From positions 124,001 through 188,000 of the forward strand of contig JAEUIH010000006.1 of NCBI GenBank assembly GCA_016795105.1: a stretch of DNA of 64,000 nucleotides. Direction: 5' to 3'. The notes below the pieces were generated by a model. The model ran no database searches, was not told the DNA's origin, and saw only the letters and a program-made list of their open reading frames with translations. Positions 53,406-61,595 of this stretch are shown here, piece by piece. Position numbers and translations under genes: made by a program. Origin of the DNA: Planctomyces sp. Its GTDB lineage: Bacteria > Planctomycetota > Planctomycetia > Planctomycetales > Planctomycetaceae. How positions within the stretch are numbered: the first letter of the stretch is position 1; the number at the start of each line of letters is the position of its first letter.

Positions 53406-55493
53406 ATGAGTTCTCTCGCCGAAGGGCCCGCTTTTTCTGCACTTGGATTGTTGCCCGGAGTTCAGGCCGCCGTTGATGACAAAGGCTACTCCGTACCAAC
53501 ACCAATCCAGGCTCAGACCATTCCATTTCTGCTTGAAGGACGCGATGTTCTTGGGCAGGCCAGTACCGGAACCGGAAAGACGGCAGCATTTGCTCTGCCA
53601 CTGCTTTCAAAACTCGATGTCAGCATTCCAAAACCTCAGGTTCTGGTCCTCGCCCCCACGCGAGAACTGGCAATCCAGGTTGCTGCATCCTTTTCGGGTT
53701 ATGGTGTACAGCTGCCAGGTCTGAATGTTCAGGCAATCTATGGTGGTGCTTCCTACTACCATCAGCTGAAAGAACTGCGACGTGGTGTTCACGTTGTCGT
53801 TGGAACTCCGGGTCGAGTGATGGATCACATGCGACGCGGAACCCTGCAGCTGGACGGTTTGAAATGCCTGGTGCTCGACGAAGCCGATGAAATGCTTCGT
53901 ATGGGATTTGTTGATGACGTCCGATGGATTCTGGAACAGACTCCACCGGAACGACAGATCGCTCTGTTCTCCGCCACGATGCCGGATCCGATTCGCAGAA
54001 TTGCTCAGGAATACCTGAAGAATCCGGCCACCATTACAATCGAAGCCTCTGCATCTGCCACTCCAACAATTCGACCACGGTTTCTTGTTGTCTCTCCGCG
54101 TGACAAGACAGATGCTCTGATTCGAATCCTCGAGACCGAGGATGCTGATGGCGTGATCGTGTTTGTAAAGACTCGGGAAACCACTGTTCGCGTTGCGGAC
54201 GTGTTGAACGAGCACGGGTTCTCTGCAATTGCCATCAATGGCGATATTGAACAGAAGCAGAGAGAGCACACGATTGAGCAGCTTCGGAACGGCCGGTTTG
54301 ATATTCTGGTTGCCACCGATGTTGCCGCCCGAGGGCTGGATGTTCAGCGAATCAGTCATGTGATCAATTATGACCTTCCTCATGACTCGGAAGCATGGAT
54401 TCATCGCATTGGTCGAACCGGCCGCGCTGGTCGATCCGGAGAGGCGTTGCTGTTCCTGAGTCACCATGAACGCCGACATCTGCGAGGGCTTGAACGAGCG
54501 ACTCGACAGGTGATTACAGAAATGCAACTCCCTTCATCAGCCGCCGTGAACCTTCGGCGTAAGGCAGAATTCAAGAAGCAGGTCATCGAAGCGATTGACA
54601 AGACAAATCATGCGGCGTTTCGCGCTTTGCTGCTGGAACTTCAGCAGGAAAGTGGCAAGTCGATGGAAGATCTGGCCGCCGCAGTCGCTGTCATTATGCA
54701 GGGTGATCAGCCCTTTATGCTGGAAGAGCCCAAACGGCCTGAACGTCCATCTCGTCGGCCTGGTCCGGGCGAGCATGGTGGGTTTGACGATCGCCGCGGG
54801 CGAAATGATCATCGCCATGCTGAAGGTACTCGCGGACAAAATGGTCAACGTGGCCAGAATACTCCTCGTGGACGCAGCCGTGACGAGAAAAAGCCTCATG
54901 CGTTCGTGCCGGGGGCAGTGCCTGTTGAAGCCAGTTTTGTTGAGCATAGACATCGAGCCGAGCAGGGCGGCCATCGAGGTCCCTCTCACATTGCTCGCGA
55001 CGCAGGGTCTGGTCGTTCAGCCGGTGGCGACGGGCGAAGTATGAATGACAGCCGAGGGATGAATGACGGCCGAGGTGTAAGGGAAGGGCGAAGTGACGGA
55101 CGATCAGCCGGCGGACGGCCTCGACGTGGCGGTGAATCCGGGATGGAAACGTTCCGGCTGGAAATCGGGCTTGATCACGGTGTGAAACCGTCGAATATCG
55201 TCGGGGCAATCGCCAACGAAGCCGGGCTCGATTCGAAGAACATCGGACGCATCGAAATTCGCGATAACCACAGCTTCGTTGATCTTCCGGAAGGAATGCC
55301 GAATGACGTTTTCCGGGGATTGAAAGAGGTTGTTGTACTCGGTCGACACCTTCGAATTTCGCGAACACGTGCGGAACGCGGTGGCGGTCAGTTTCATACT
55401 CCAGGTCGAGGACCTCGACGTGACCGTGAAGAATCTGCGAGCGGCCATAAGAATCGACGTCCGGCCGTACGACGTAAACGACCGCAGGAGTAG
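53406..55493 (+). CDS. DEAD-box ATP-dependent RNA helicase (DeaD/CsdA type)
   Basis: A 695-residue helicase. Motifs in order: Q motif near PTPIQAQTIP, Walker A ASTGTGKT, PTRELA, TPGR, DEAD, SAT, then ARGLD and HRIGRTGRAGR. Residues about 440-600 form a low-complexity Arg/Gly/Asp/His linker (RPSRRPGPGEHGG, GRGVREGRSDGRS), and the last 85 residues are a DbpA-type RNA-binding domain (FRLEIGLDHGVKPSNIVGAI in part, FVDLPEGM) with a basic end. Such enzymes unwind RNA in ribosome assembly and cold adaptation. GTG-started gene 55500 follows 6 bp after the stop. Confidence 0.95.
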   Translation: MSSLAEGPAFSALGLLPGVQAAVDDKGYSVPTPIQAQTIPFLLEGRDVLGQASTGTGKTAAFALPLLSKLDVSIPKPQVLVLAPTRELAIQVAASFSGYGVQLPGLNVQAIYGGASYYHQLKELRRGVHVVVGTPGRVMDHMRRGTLQLDGLKCLVLDEADEMLRMGFVDDVRWILEQTPPERQIALFSATMPDPIRRIAQEYLKNPATITIEASASATPTIRPRFLVVSPRDKTDALIRILETEDADGVIVFVKTRETTVRVADVLNEHGFSAIAINGDIEQKQREHTIEQLRNGRFDILVATDVAARGLDVQRISHVINYDLPHDSEAWIHRIGRTGRAGRSGEALLFLSHHERRHLRGLERATRQVITEMQLPSSAAVNLRRKAEFKKQVIEAIDKTNHAAFRALLLELQQESGKSMEDLAAAVAVIMQGDQPFMLEEPKRPERPSRRPGPGEHGGFDDRRGRNDHRHAEGTRGQNGQRGQNTPRGRSRDEKKPHAFVPGAVPVEASFVEHRHRAEQGGHRGPSHIARDAGSGRSAGGDGRSMNDSRGMNDGRGVREGRSDGRSAGGRPRRGGESGMETFRLEIGLDHGVKPSNIVGAIANEAGLDSKNIGRIEIRDNHSFVDLPEGMPNDVFRGLKEVVVLGRHLRISRTRAERGGGQFHTPGRGPRRDREESASGHKNRRPAVRRKRPQE

Positions 55494-55499
55494 TCGAGA

Positions 55500-55940
55500 G
55501 TGGATGCCGAAGACTCCATTGAGTTGTCTCACAACGAGCAGGGGGGCGAATATCGTCCTTACGCCCCGCCTGTTTCTGTGGATGAAGAATTCAATGCGAG
55601 TCTGAAGCGAAAACTGGCAGCGATCCTCGTTGGGTGTGTTGTCTTCTTCTCATCGTTTTTCGTATTGGCCGCTTTTGCCTTCGGACTTGTCATCCTGATG
55701 CAGGGTGAGAGTGGAGCACTGCCCGTAAATCTGCGGGATCTGCAGTGGGATGCCGCGTGGAAGGAACTGGTGTTCTATGCACTTCCGGGTGTGGTAGTCC
55801 TGTTTTCTCTGCTGTTGGCGGTTTTCAGTGCGAGGAAAATTGTCTGGGTCTCTGAAAAGGAACGCCTGCACCGACAGCGCGTTCAGCAACTATCGCGTGC
55901 CGTCGATGAATGTCGTCTTCAGGCAACCAATGGTGAATAA
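55500..55940 (+). CDS. Small two-helix membrane protein
   Basis: A 146-residue protein starting at GTG 55500, with AGGAG about 9 bases upstream that overlaps the end of the helicase gene. It has two membrane helices (about residues 40-67 and 92-112), a hydrophilic loop between and a charged C-terminal helix (SEKERLHRQRVQQLSRAVDE in part). No family is recognised. Close coupling to the helicase suggests co-transcription. It converges on the EEP-family gene with 3 bp between. Confidence 0.68.
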   Translation: MDAEDSIELSHNEQGGEYRPYAPPVSVDEEFNASLKRKLAAILVGCVVFFSSFFVLAAFAFGLVILMQGESGALPVNLRDLQWDAAWKELVFYALPGVVVLFSLLLAVFSARKIVWVSEKERLHRQRVQQLSRAVDECRLQATNGE

Positions 55941-55943
55941 CGG

Positions 55944-57035
55944 TTACCTCGACCTCTGCAGATGTATGGTAATTGGAAAGTGATCACTGAAACCTGAACC
56001 GGAGTCCATGCGGAATTCCCTGGGGCGGTTCTTTCGTCCGATCATTGCTTCTGGTCGAGCAATGCGAACATCCGGAATGCCGAAACTGGTTTCGCCGGTG
56101 GAGATCCCGGCAAGACCAAGACAGATGCCTCTCGACAGGACAAATTGGTCGGTCAGAACAAGGGGCAGGCTGGGATCGGTGGTTCTTGTTCCCTGGTCTG
56201 GCTGAGTAAGCAGTGACCACATCGGGTTGAACAAAGGCACAGCACGCCCGTAGTAGGACTTCCATGAAGGAAGATTTCCCCGACTCATGCGAATCGATTC
56301 GTCCATATGTTCCCGACTGTACGCTGCATTCAGGCTTCGACGAATGCTGATATCCCACGGTTCATCATTGAAATCTCCCATGACGAGCACATTTCGATTC
56401 CATCGCTGGTTGAGTCTGAAGAGGGACACATCATTGTCATTCATTTCCAGGTATTCACGGCGACTGACTCGAACAGCATCTCCAATGATTCTTGAACAGT
56501 GGCTTGCAGCGGCGATGCGGAGCGGTTCTGTGGCTGACGCCGAGGGCTTTCGTGAGGGCCAGTGATTCACAAGGACCATCAGATCGGCTTCATCATCAAT
56601 CGTTGTCAGGTGAACTTCCAGGATGTCACATGTTGGAAATCGATGGTCAATCAGATGTCCTCGATTTGGTTCTGAACTCTGCCTGAATACTCGGTCCGAA
56701 TAGATCAGGGCTGTGTCCCAGGATGAAAATCCCGGATTGGAAACGACCGCCAGTTGGTAGTCGCTGCGGCCAATTTCCTTCAGGAGGCGTCGAGCAATGC
56801 GTTCATTTTCGATTTCACAGAGCCCAATCAGGTCCGGCCCCTCACCATCAAACAGGTTTGAAATAATGCCGGCGAGATTCTGGATCTTCAGTTCCAGCGA
56901 TTTTCTGTCCCATCCAAACACGGCCGTGTATTCCAGTTCGGCTGCGACGGATGACCCATCAAGGTCGAACAGGTTCTGAACGTTCCAGAACGCAACCCGG
57001 ATTCGTTCCGGATGAGATGCTGTTTCCGTACTCAC
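55944..57035 (-). CDS. Endonuclease/exonuclease/phosphatase (EEP) family protein
   Basis: A 363-residue protein with the EEP metal and catalytic motifs: VAFWNVQNLFD, DLIGLCEIENE (metal Glu), VLVNHWPSR, MGDFNDEP (Asp/Asn pair) and the final SDHFPI. No signal peptide is evident. Family members cleave phosphodiester bonds in nucleic acids, lipids or inositol phosphates; an endonuclease of the bacterial extracellular-nuclease type is possible but the lack of export signal argues against secretion. It is the third gene of an operon with a pseudouridine synthase and a DUF58 protein. Confidence 0.88.
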   Translation of the reverse strand: MSTETASHPERIRVAFWNVQNLFDLDGSSVAAELEYTAVFGWDRKSLELKIQNLAGIISNLFDGEGPDLIGLCEIENERIARRLLKEIGRSDYQLAVVSNPGFSSWDTALIYSDRVFRQSSEPNRGHLIDHRFPTCDILEVHLTTIDDEADLMVLVNHWPSRKPSASATEPLRIAAASHCSRIIGDAVRVSRREYLEMNDNDVSLFRLNQRWNRNVLVMGDFNDEPWDISIRRSLNAAYSREHMDESIRMSRGNLPSWKSYYGRAVPLFNPMWSLLTQPDQGTRTTDPSLPLVLTDQFVLSRGICLGLAGISTGETSFGIPDVRIARPEAMIGRKNRPREFRMDSGSGFSDHFPITIHLQRSR

Positions 57036-57047
57036 AGAAAGAATCCT

Positions 57048-57944
57048 TCAAAACCGAGCCTGCCGCTGAAACAGATATTCGAGAAGTGCTTTGTCGAACG
57101 GCATGCTGGTATCCAGAGCCACATAGTCGGCACCAATGTGCATGCAGGTTTCTTTGTAACGAGTTCTCATTTCATTGAGCGCATCCAGATACTCAGACCG
57201 TATCGCTGCAGCATCGACAATCTCATGGTCCTGACTCTCCGGCTCAAGCAGGTCGACACTCCCGCTGAACGGAAATGAAACTTCGGCTTCATCAAGTATG
57301 TGAAACACGATCACATCGTGGCCTGCATGACGGAGCATCCGAATCGCACTGATCGTCTCATCCGGGTCGGCAAGCAGATCGGAGAAAAGCATCATCAAAC
57401 TGCGATGCCGAATCATGGCTCCAATTCGGCGGAGGTTTTGAGCGAGTCCTGTAGATCCGGTTGGTGCTGACTTCTGAAGAAGTGCAAGCATATCCCCCAG
57501 ATGGGATCGCCGACTTCGAGCAGGCAAACTGGCTCGCAACTGATCGTCAAAAGTCATTAAGCCAACAGGGTCCTGCTGGTGGATCATCAGATAGCTGAGC
57601 GCCGCAGCGAGGCAGATTGCATAGTCGAACTTCGTGAGCGTCTGTCGATACGTGTACGCCATGCTGCGGGACAGATCCATCAGCAGATAACCGGTAATGT
57701 TGGTCTCGGCCTGATATCGCTTGATGTAGAGCCTGTCTGTGCGTGCAAATACCTGCCAGTCAATGTCCTTCGGATCGTCTCCGGAGCTGTAACGTCGATG
57801 TTCACTGAATTCGACGCTGAACCCATGGAAGGGACTTGAATGCAGACCCGTCAGAAAGCCCTCGACGATGAACTTCGCTCGCAGATCAAGACGAGCGATA
57901 TTCTGGATGACTTCGGGTTTCAGGTATTGCTCGGCAGATGTCAT
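57048..57944 (-). CDS. DUF58 domain protein
   Basis: A 298-residue protein with the DUF58 signature EFSEHRRYSSGDDPKDIDWQVFART in part, followed by a von Willebrand factor A-like domain (LLMDLSRSMAYT, MLFSDLLADPD). DUF58 proteins often work with MoxR ATPases in envelope or metal-insertion roles; a MoxR-type ATPase exists at 40049 but not adjacent. The ATG at 57944 lies exactly at the junction of a 19-bp tandem duplication. Gene spacing to both neighbours is 12-15 bp. Confidence 0.9.
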   Translation of the reverse strand: MTSAEQYLKPEVIQNIARLDLRAKFIVEGFLTGLHSSPFHGFSVEFSEHRRYSSGDDPKDIDWQVFARTDRLYIKRYQAETNITGYLLMDLSRSMAYTYRQTLTKFDYAICLAAALSYLMIHQQDPVGLMTFDDQLRASLPARSRRSHLGDMLALLQKSAPTGSTGLAQNLRRIGAMIRHRSLMMLFSDLLADPDETISAIRMLRHAGHDVIVFHILDEAEVSFPFSGSVDLLEPESQDHEIVDAAAIRSEYLDALNEMRTRYKETCMHIGADYVALDTSMPFDKALLEYLFQRQARF

Positions 57945-57962
57945 ATTGCTCGGCAGACGTCA
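57925..57962. repeat. 19-bp tandem duplication at gene junction
   Basis: TATTGCTCGGCAGATGTCA (57925-57943) is followed directly by the same sequence with one base changed (57944-57962). It spans from the first codons of the DUF58 gene to the stop of the pseudouridine synthase gene. The ATG of the DUF58 gene is formed across the junction. Confidence 0.95.
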
Positions 57963-58727
57963 GTCAGTGTTGAGTTCCGATTCCGGACGGATTTCCGGGG
58001 AAGCCTGATGGAGATATACCCGATATGGGAGAAGTTTTGTAATTAGTGACTCAAAACTGTGGTCCGGCGGGCAATGTACTGAGATCGGTGAACCGGTGAA
58101 AGGGTGAGTAAATTCGAGTCTCGTAGCGGCAAGCATCAGTCGGTCGAGTTGAAACTGTTGGCGGAAGAAGCGGTTTTGAGTGTTATCGCCGTGACTCGTG
58201 TCGCCAAGAATCGGGTGATGAATATGGTTCAAATGGCGACGAATCTGGTGCCATCTGCCGGTTTGAGGCTCTGCGGTCAACAAGGTACATCGAGTTGTTG
58301 GATATCGGTCGGAACAAATTGGAAGTTCAAAAAACTGATCCGACTGATAGTTCGTCACCGACGGCTGAGCATTCTTAGGGGCTCTTCCGGGTTTTGGGCG
58401 AGGCCGAAGCGGCTTGTCAATCACGCCATTTGCCGGTGTAAAACCCCTGACGAGCGCCAGATACGTTTTGTTGACCTTTCTGTCCAGAAAAAGCTTTCCG
58501 AGCTCTGAGGCTGCCTGTTGAGTTCTTGCGAACATCAAAAGTCCGGATGTCGCCCGATCCAGTCGATGCACGGGAAAGACCGGAAAGCCCAGTAAGTCTC
58601 GGATTTTCTGTAGAAATGGAGTTTCGCCGGTCCCCCAATCTTCCGGACGATGGACAAACACTTTTTCGGGCTTGTGGGTGACAATCAAGTGATCGTCTGT
58701 AAACACAATGTACGTAAAATCAGTCAT
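57960..58727 (-). CDS. RluA/TruC-family RNA pseudouridine synthase
   Basis: A 255-residue pseudouridine synthase. The catalytic Asp is in HRLDRATSGLLMF; further blocks are VNKTYLALVRG and GRWHQIRRHLNHIHHPILGD in part. No S4 domain precedes it, and the short length plus the start (FTDDHLIVTHKPEKVFVH) fit the TruC-like group, which modifies tRNA, better than RluC/D, but the target cannot be fixed by eye. First gene of an operon with the DUF58 and EEP-family genes. Confidence 0.88.
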   Translation of the reverse strand: MTDFTYIVFTDDHLIVTHKPEKVFVHRPEDWGTGETPFLQKIRDLLGFPVFPVHRLDRATSGLLMFARTQQAASELGKLFLDRKVNKTYLALVRGFTPANGVIDKPLRPRPKPGRAPKNAQPSVTNYQSDQFFELPICSDRYPTTRCTLLTAEPQTGRWHQIRRHLNHIHHPILGDTSHGDNTQNRFFRQQFQLDRLMLAATRLEFTHPFTGSPISVHCPPDHSFESLITKLLPYRVYLHQASPEIRPESELNTD

Positions 58728-58876
58728 TTTTCTGTTTTACCACCAATTCAGTTTTTTTGTGTCCGGTTTCGGGAAGGCAGTGCGATACCAAATATGGCCG
58801 TCTTTGCATCATGCTCATCCCGTTCGATCAGACCGTCCACAGCAAATTCACTCGCTGTTTTTGGTGTTTCTCAGGC

Positions 58877-59545
58877 ATGTCTCAAGTCTTTTCAGTTCAT
58901 TCCGACGACCCCGCAATCCTGCGGACATTATGCCAGTCAGACCCAACACCGTGGTGTTTTATTCCTTTTGGGGAGAAACGGCTCACAAGGTGTTCAGATG
59001 CGTTCGTTCGGCTTTGGGATATTTCTGAACTTTGTTGTGAAAGTGTGTGTGGGTCGATTTCTCTGGATGATCCACGATTTCAAAGGGCGTTTTCTCGTCT
59101 GGGACTGTCCAGTGAGTTTCTGAATGATATCGCAGACGGAATTCACAGTACTTTTGAATCGGCATCATTGCTGGTGAGGAATGACGGGATTCGCTTGCGG
59201 ATCGCGTTGTCGTCTGTGCTTGACGACAACGGTCGGCCAGCTGGTCGGCTCGTTCGCTTTTCCCCCATTATACCCAGTCAGCTGACGGAGCAGATGGTTG
59301 CCAGCGTTGCGGAAGCACGTCGTCGTCTGACGATCCTGACAGAGCGGGAGAGCGAGGTAGTCGATTTGTTGTTTGAAGGGCGGACGAATAAGGCGATCGC
59401 CATTATGACTCGGCTGAGCGAAAAGACGATTGAGAAGCATCGCTCCCGGATCATGCAGAAGCTTCAGCTATCAAGTACTGCGGAGCTAGTGAAGCTGATC
59501 GCAAGGGCTCGACTGTTCGAAGAATCTCCCAACTACGGGTTCTGA
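58877..59545 (+). CDS. LuxR-family regulator with PAS-like sensor domain
   Basis: A 222-residue protein if translation starts at ATG 58877; an ATG at 58811 would add 22 residues and neither has a strong ribosome site. Residues about 10-140 resemble a PAS domain (WCFIPFGEKRLTRCSDAFVRLW in part, VLDDNGRPAGRLVRF). The C-terminal 65 residues are a LuxR/GerE helix-turn-helix: LTERESEVVDLLFEGRTNKAIA in part, SEKTIEKHRSRIMQKL. There is no receiver domain, so it probably senses through PAS. The last 13 bp overlap the convergent HEAT-repeat gene. Confidence 0.82.
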   Translation: MSQVFSVHSDDPAILRTLCQSDPTPWCFIPFGEKRLTRCSDAFVRLWDISELCCESVCGSISLDDPRFQRAFSRLGLSSEFLNDIADGIHSTFESASLLVRNDGIRLRIALSSVLDDNGRPAGRLVRFSPIIPSQLTEQMVASVAEARRRLTILTERESEVVDLLFEGRTNKAIAIMTRLSEKTIEKHRSRIMQKLQLSSTAELVKLIARARLFEESPNYGF

Positions 59546-61560
59546 CCTGGTCGCGGGCTTTGGCCGGCTTGTGGCGGGCGTGGACCTGGAGGACCAGCAG
59601 CTCCGGGAAGAGGGCGGCTGCTCCGAGAATCTCTCTGGGGATTCGGTGAATCAGAACGAGGTTCTGGTGCCACTACTTCAGGTTCTGGTTCAGGGGTTGG
59701 CGTTTCGGTGGGGATTGCGTCAGCTGGCAGCAGTTTCCATCCGCCAACACCGAAGACCAGAGGTTTGACTGGTGGAGGTTCGGGAGCACCCAGAATTGGA
59801 AGTGCCCAGCGAGCGGCTCCCGGAATCACTGAAGATGGCGAATCCACCTTATATGCATCTTCGACGACCGGAATCATGGATCTGGAATTCATGAAGCCCA
59901 GTGCTGTGACCGACATTCTGCGGACGATTTCGGCTTCTGGTGGAATGGTGTTGCGGTCTTCGATGCGTCCTTTAAATTTCTGGCTCAGGTCCGCATCATC
60001 CTGAAACTCATGAGTGAGGCCGAGTGCCCACATGGAGGCGCCGCGTTTTGGCAGGCCCCCGGGAGCTGCTTTACTGAAGTCCTTTTCAAAGAGGGGTCTT
60101 AGCGATTGTTGTCGCAGGAGTGCTGCAACATGAATCAGGTGTGCCATCTGCAGTCCAACCGCTTCGTAGTCAATTCCGCCTGGTGGATTTGCGAAGACAC
60201 CATCAAGTTCCTGAATCCTGGCAACGACTGGTTCTGTGACTGCCGCATCCGGATACAATTCCATCAGCCATGCAGAGGTGACCAGAACTTCTGAGCGAGG
60301 ATGCTTCAGGAGCGTCAGGCAGGCGGTTGAATGAGTGTATGAGCGGACCTGAGCCAACACGACCAGCGACTGTTCAATACCCTGCCAGTCTTCCGGATTT
60401 CCGGCAATCACGGCCGCGCATTCACCGATGATCTGTTCACGGAGTGCGGGGTCAGCTTCAGCAACCATCACCAGCATTTGACGTGCGACGTTTCGAACTT
60501 CCAAATGAAAGTCGCTGAGCATCTCACGAAGCCAGGTTGTGTGCTGGGCGGAAGGAAATTTCTGCATGACTCGTGCAGCCGTCATTCGAACGACTGCATC
60601 AGTATGTGCCTTTCCGTGCGGGATGATACTGACGAGCGATTCACGATTCTGTTCGAAGAGGGTGGTCCAGGCGGAAGCGGCGACTGCCTGCGAGGGATCG
60701 AGGCAAAGAGATGCGAGAGTCTGGATAGACTCCGGCTGCGTGTTATTCATGAATGTAATTGTCAGGAGTTTGTCTTCGATCGAACCTGCAGCAAGTTTCT
60801 TCGCAGGATCAACGGTATCTTCCGGGCTCATTGCACAGACGGCCTGAGCGGCTGCTGACCTGCGAGCATAGGAGTTCTCTGGATTCGCTGCTTCCTGGAG
60901 CAACGCCGGCACAGCCTCTTTTGCATTGAGAGCGGCAAGGCCTGCGCAGGCAAGTCGGACGCTGTTCACCGACTCGAGGGGCTGGTTCAGTCGGCTCATC
61001 CACAATTCAACAGCCGGCATGTATTTCCACCGTGCGAGGGATGGTTCAACTGCCAGTCGAAGACTGTCATTGGATGCTGTGACCTGTTTGAAGAGCTGAT
61101 CCGCGCTTGATGAATCGTCGGCCCAGATAAGTGCCAACGCGCATGCGTGGCGAATTCTGGGGTCGTTTGTTTCAGCGAGTATCGTACGAAGTCGATCGAG
61201 CGAGCTGCTGATGTCTCCGAGTTTTTCGCGTGCAATTCTGCCGAGGGACAGGGCTGCAATTTCGACAATCTCAGGGTCCGATGATTCTCTCAGAGTCTTA
61301 TCAAAAAGGGGCTGATGTCTGGGGTCAATGTGGAATTCATCCGGTGGCCCCACGAGCAATGGTTCAAGTTCCATTCGCATAGGAAGCCGCGTGTAGCGAA
61401 CGATATGAGGCAGATCCAGAGGACCAGTGTATGGTCCGGCGGGAAACTGCACCTTCTTTTCGTCGGCTGCTTCGCCAATTGCCGCTCCATGGCCGCAAAC
61501 GGTCAGGCTTATCAGAACTGCAATTGTCAGGAACCGAGTATTTATGAAAGAGATCATCAT
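59533..61560 (-). CDS. Secreted HEAT-repeat protein with Pro-rich tail
   Basis: A 675-residue protein with a signal peptide (1-32) and about 500 residues of HEAT-like helical repeats (IVEIAALSLGRIAREKLGD, VVRMTAARVMQKFPS, HLEVRNVARQMLVMVAEAD). The last 60 residues are Pro/Arg-rich. It is clearly paralogous to the product of the upstream gene 61596-63470: both share DP(R)xQPLFDxTLRES, NPxDWQGIEQxLxVLxQVRS and a VFGVGGWKLLPA or VGVGGWKLLPA ending, so they arose by tandem duplication. Function unknown; HEAT arrays act as binding scaffolds. Confidence 0.85.
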   Translation of the reverse strand: MMISFINTRFLTIAVLISLTVCGHGAAIGEAADEKKVQFPAGPYTGPLDLPHIVRYTRLPMRMELEPLLVGPPDEFHIDPRHQPLFDKTLRESSDPEIVEIAALSLGRIAREKLGDISSSLDRLRTILAETNDPRIRHACALALIWADDSSSADQLFKQVTASNDSLRLAVEPSLARWKYMPAVELWMSRLNQPLESVNSVRLACAGLAALNAKEAVPALLQEAANPENSYARRSAAAQAVCAMSPEDTVDPAKKLAAGSIEDKLLTITFMNNTQPESIQTLASLCLDPSQAVAASAWTTLFEQNRESLVSIIPHGKAHTDAVVRMTAARVMQKFPSAQHTTWLREMLSDFHLEVRNVARQMLVMVAEADPALREQIIGECAAVIAGNPEDWQGIEQSLVVLAQVRSYTHSTACLTLLKHPRSEVLVTSAWLMELYPDAAVTEPVVARIQELDGVFANPPGGIDYEAVGLQMAHLIHVAALLRQQSLRPLFEKDFSKAAPGGLPKRGASMWALGLTHEFQDDADLSQKFKGRIEDRNTIPPEAEIVRRMSVTALGFMNSRSMIPVVEDAYKVDSPSSVIPGAARWALPILGAPEPPPVKPLVFGVGGWKLLPADAIPTETPTPEPEPEVVAPEPRSDSPNPQRDSRSSRPLPGAAGPPGPRPPQAGQSPRPGQNP

Positions 61561-61595
61561 TCAACTTCTTTAGACAGCTTTGTGATAACGATCAC

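Noticed and set aside
53607-54527. Minus-strand open frame of 306 codons inside the helicase gene
   Set aside because: Antisense to conserved DEAD-box motifs; composition is that of a reverse shadow.
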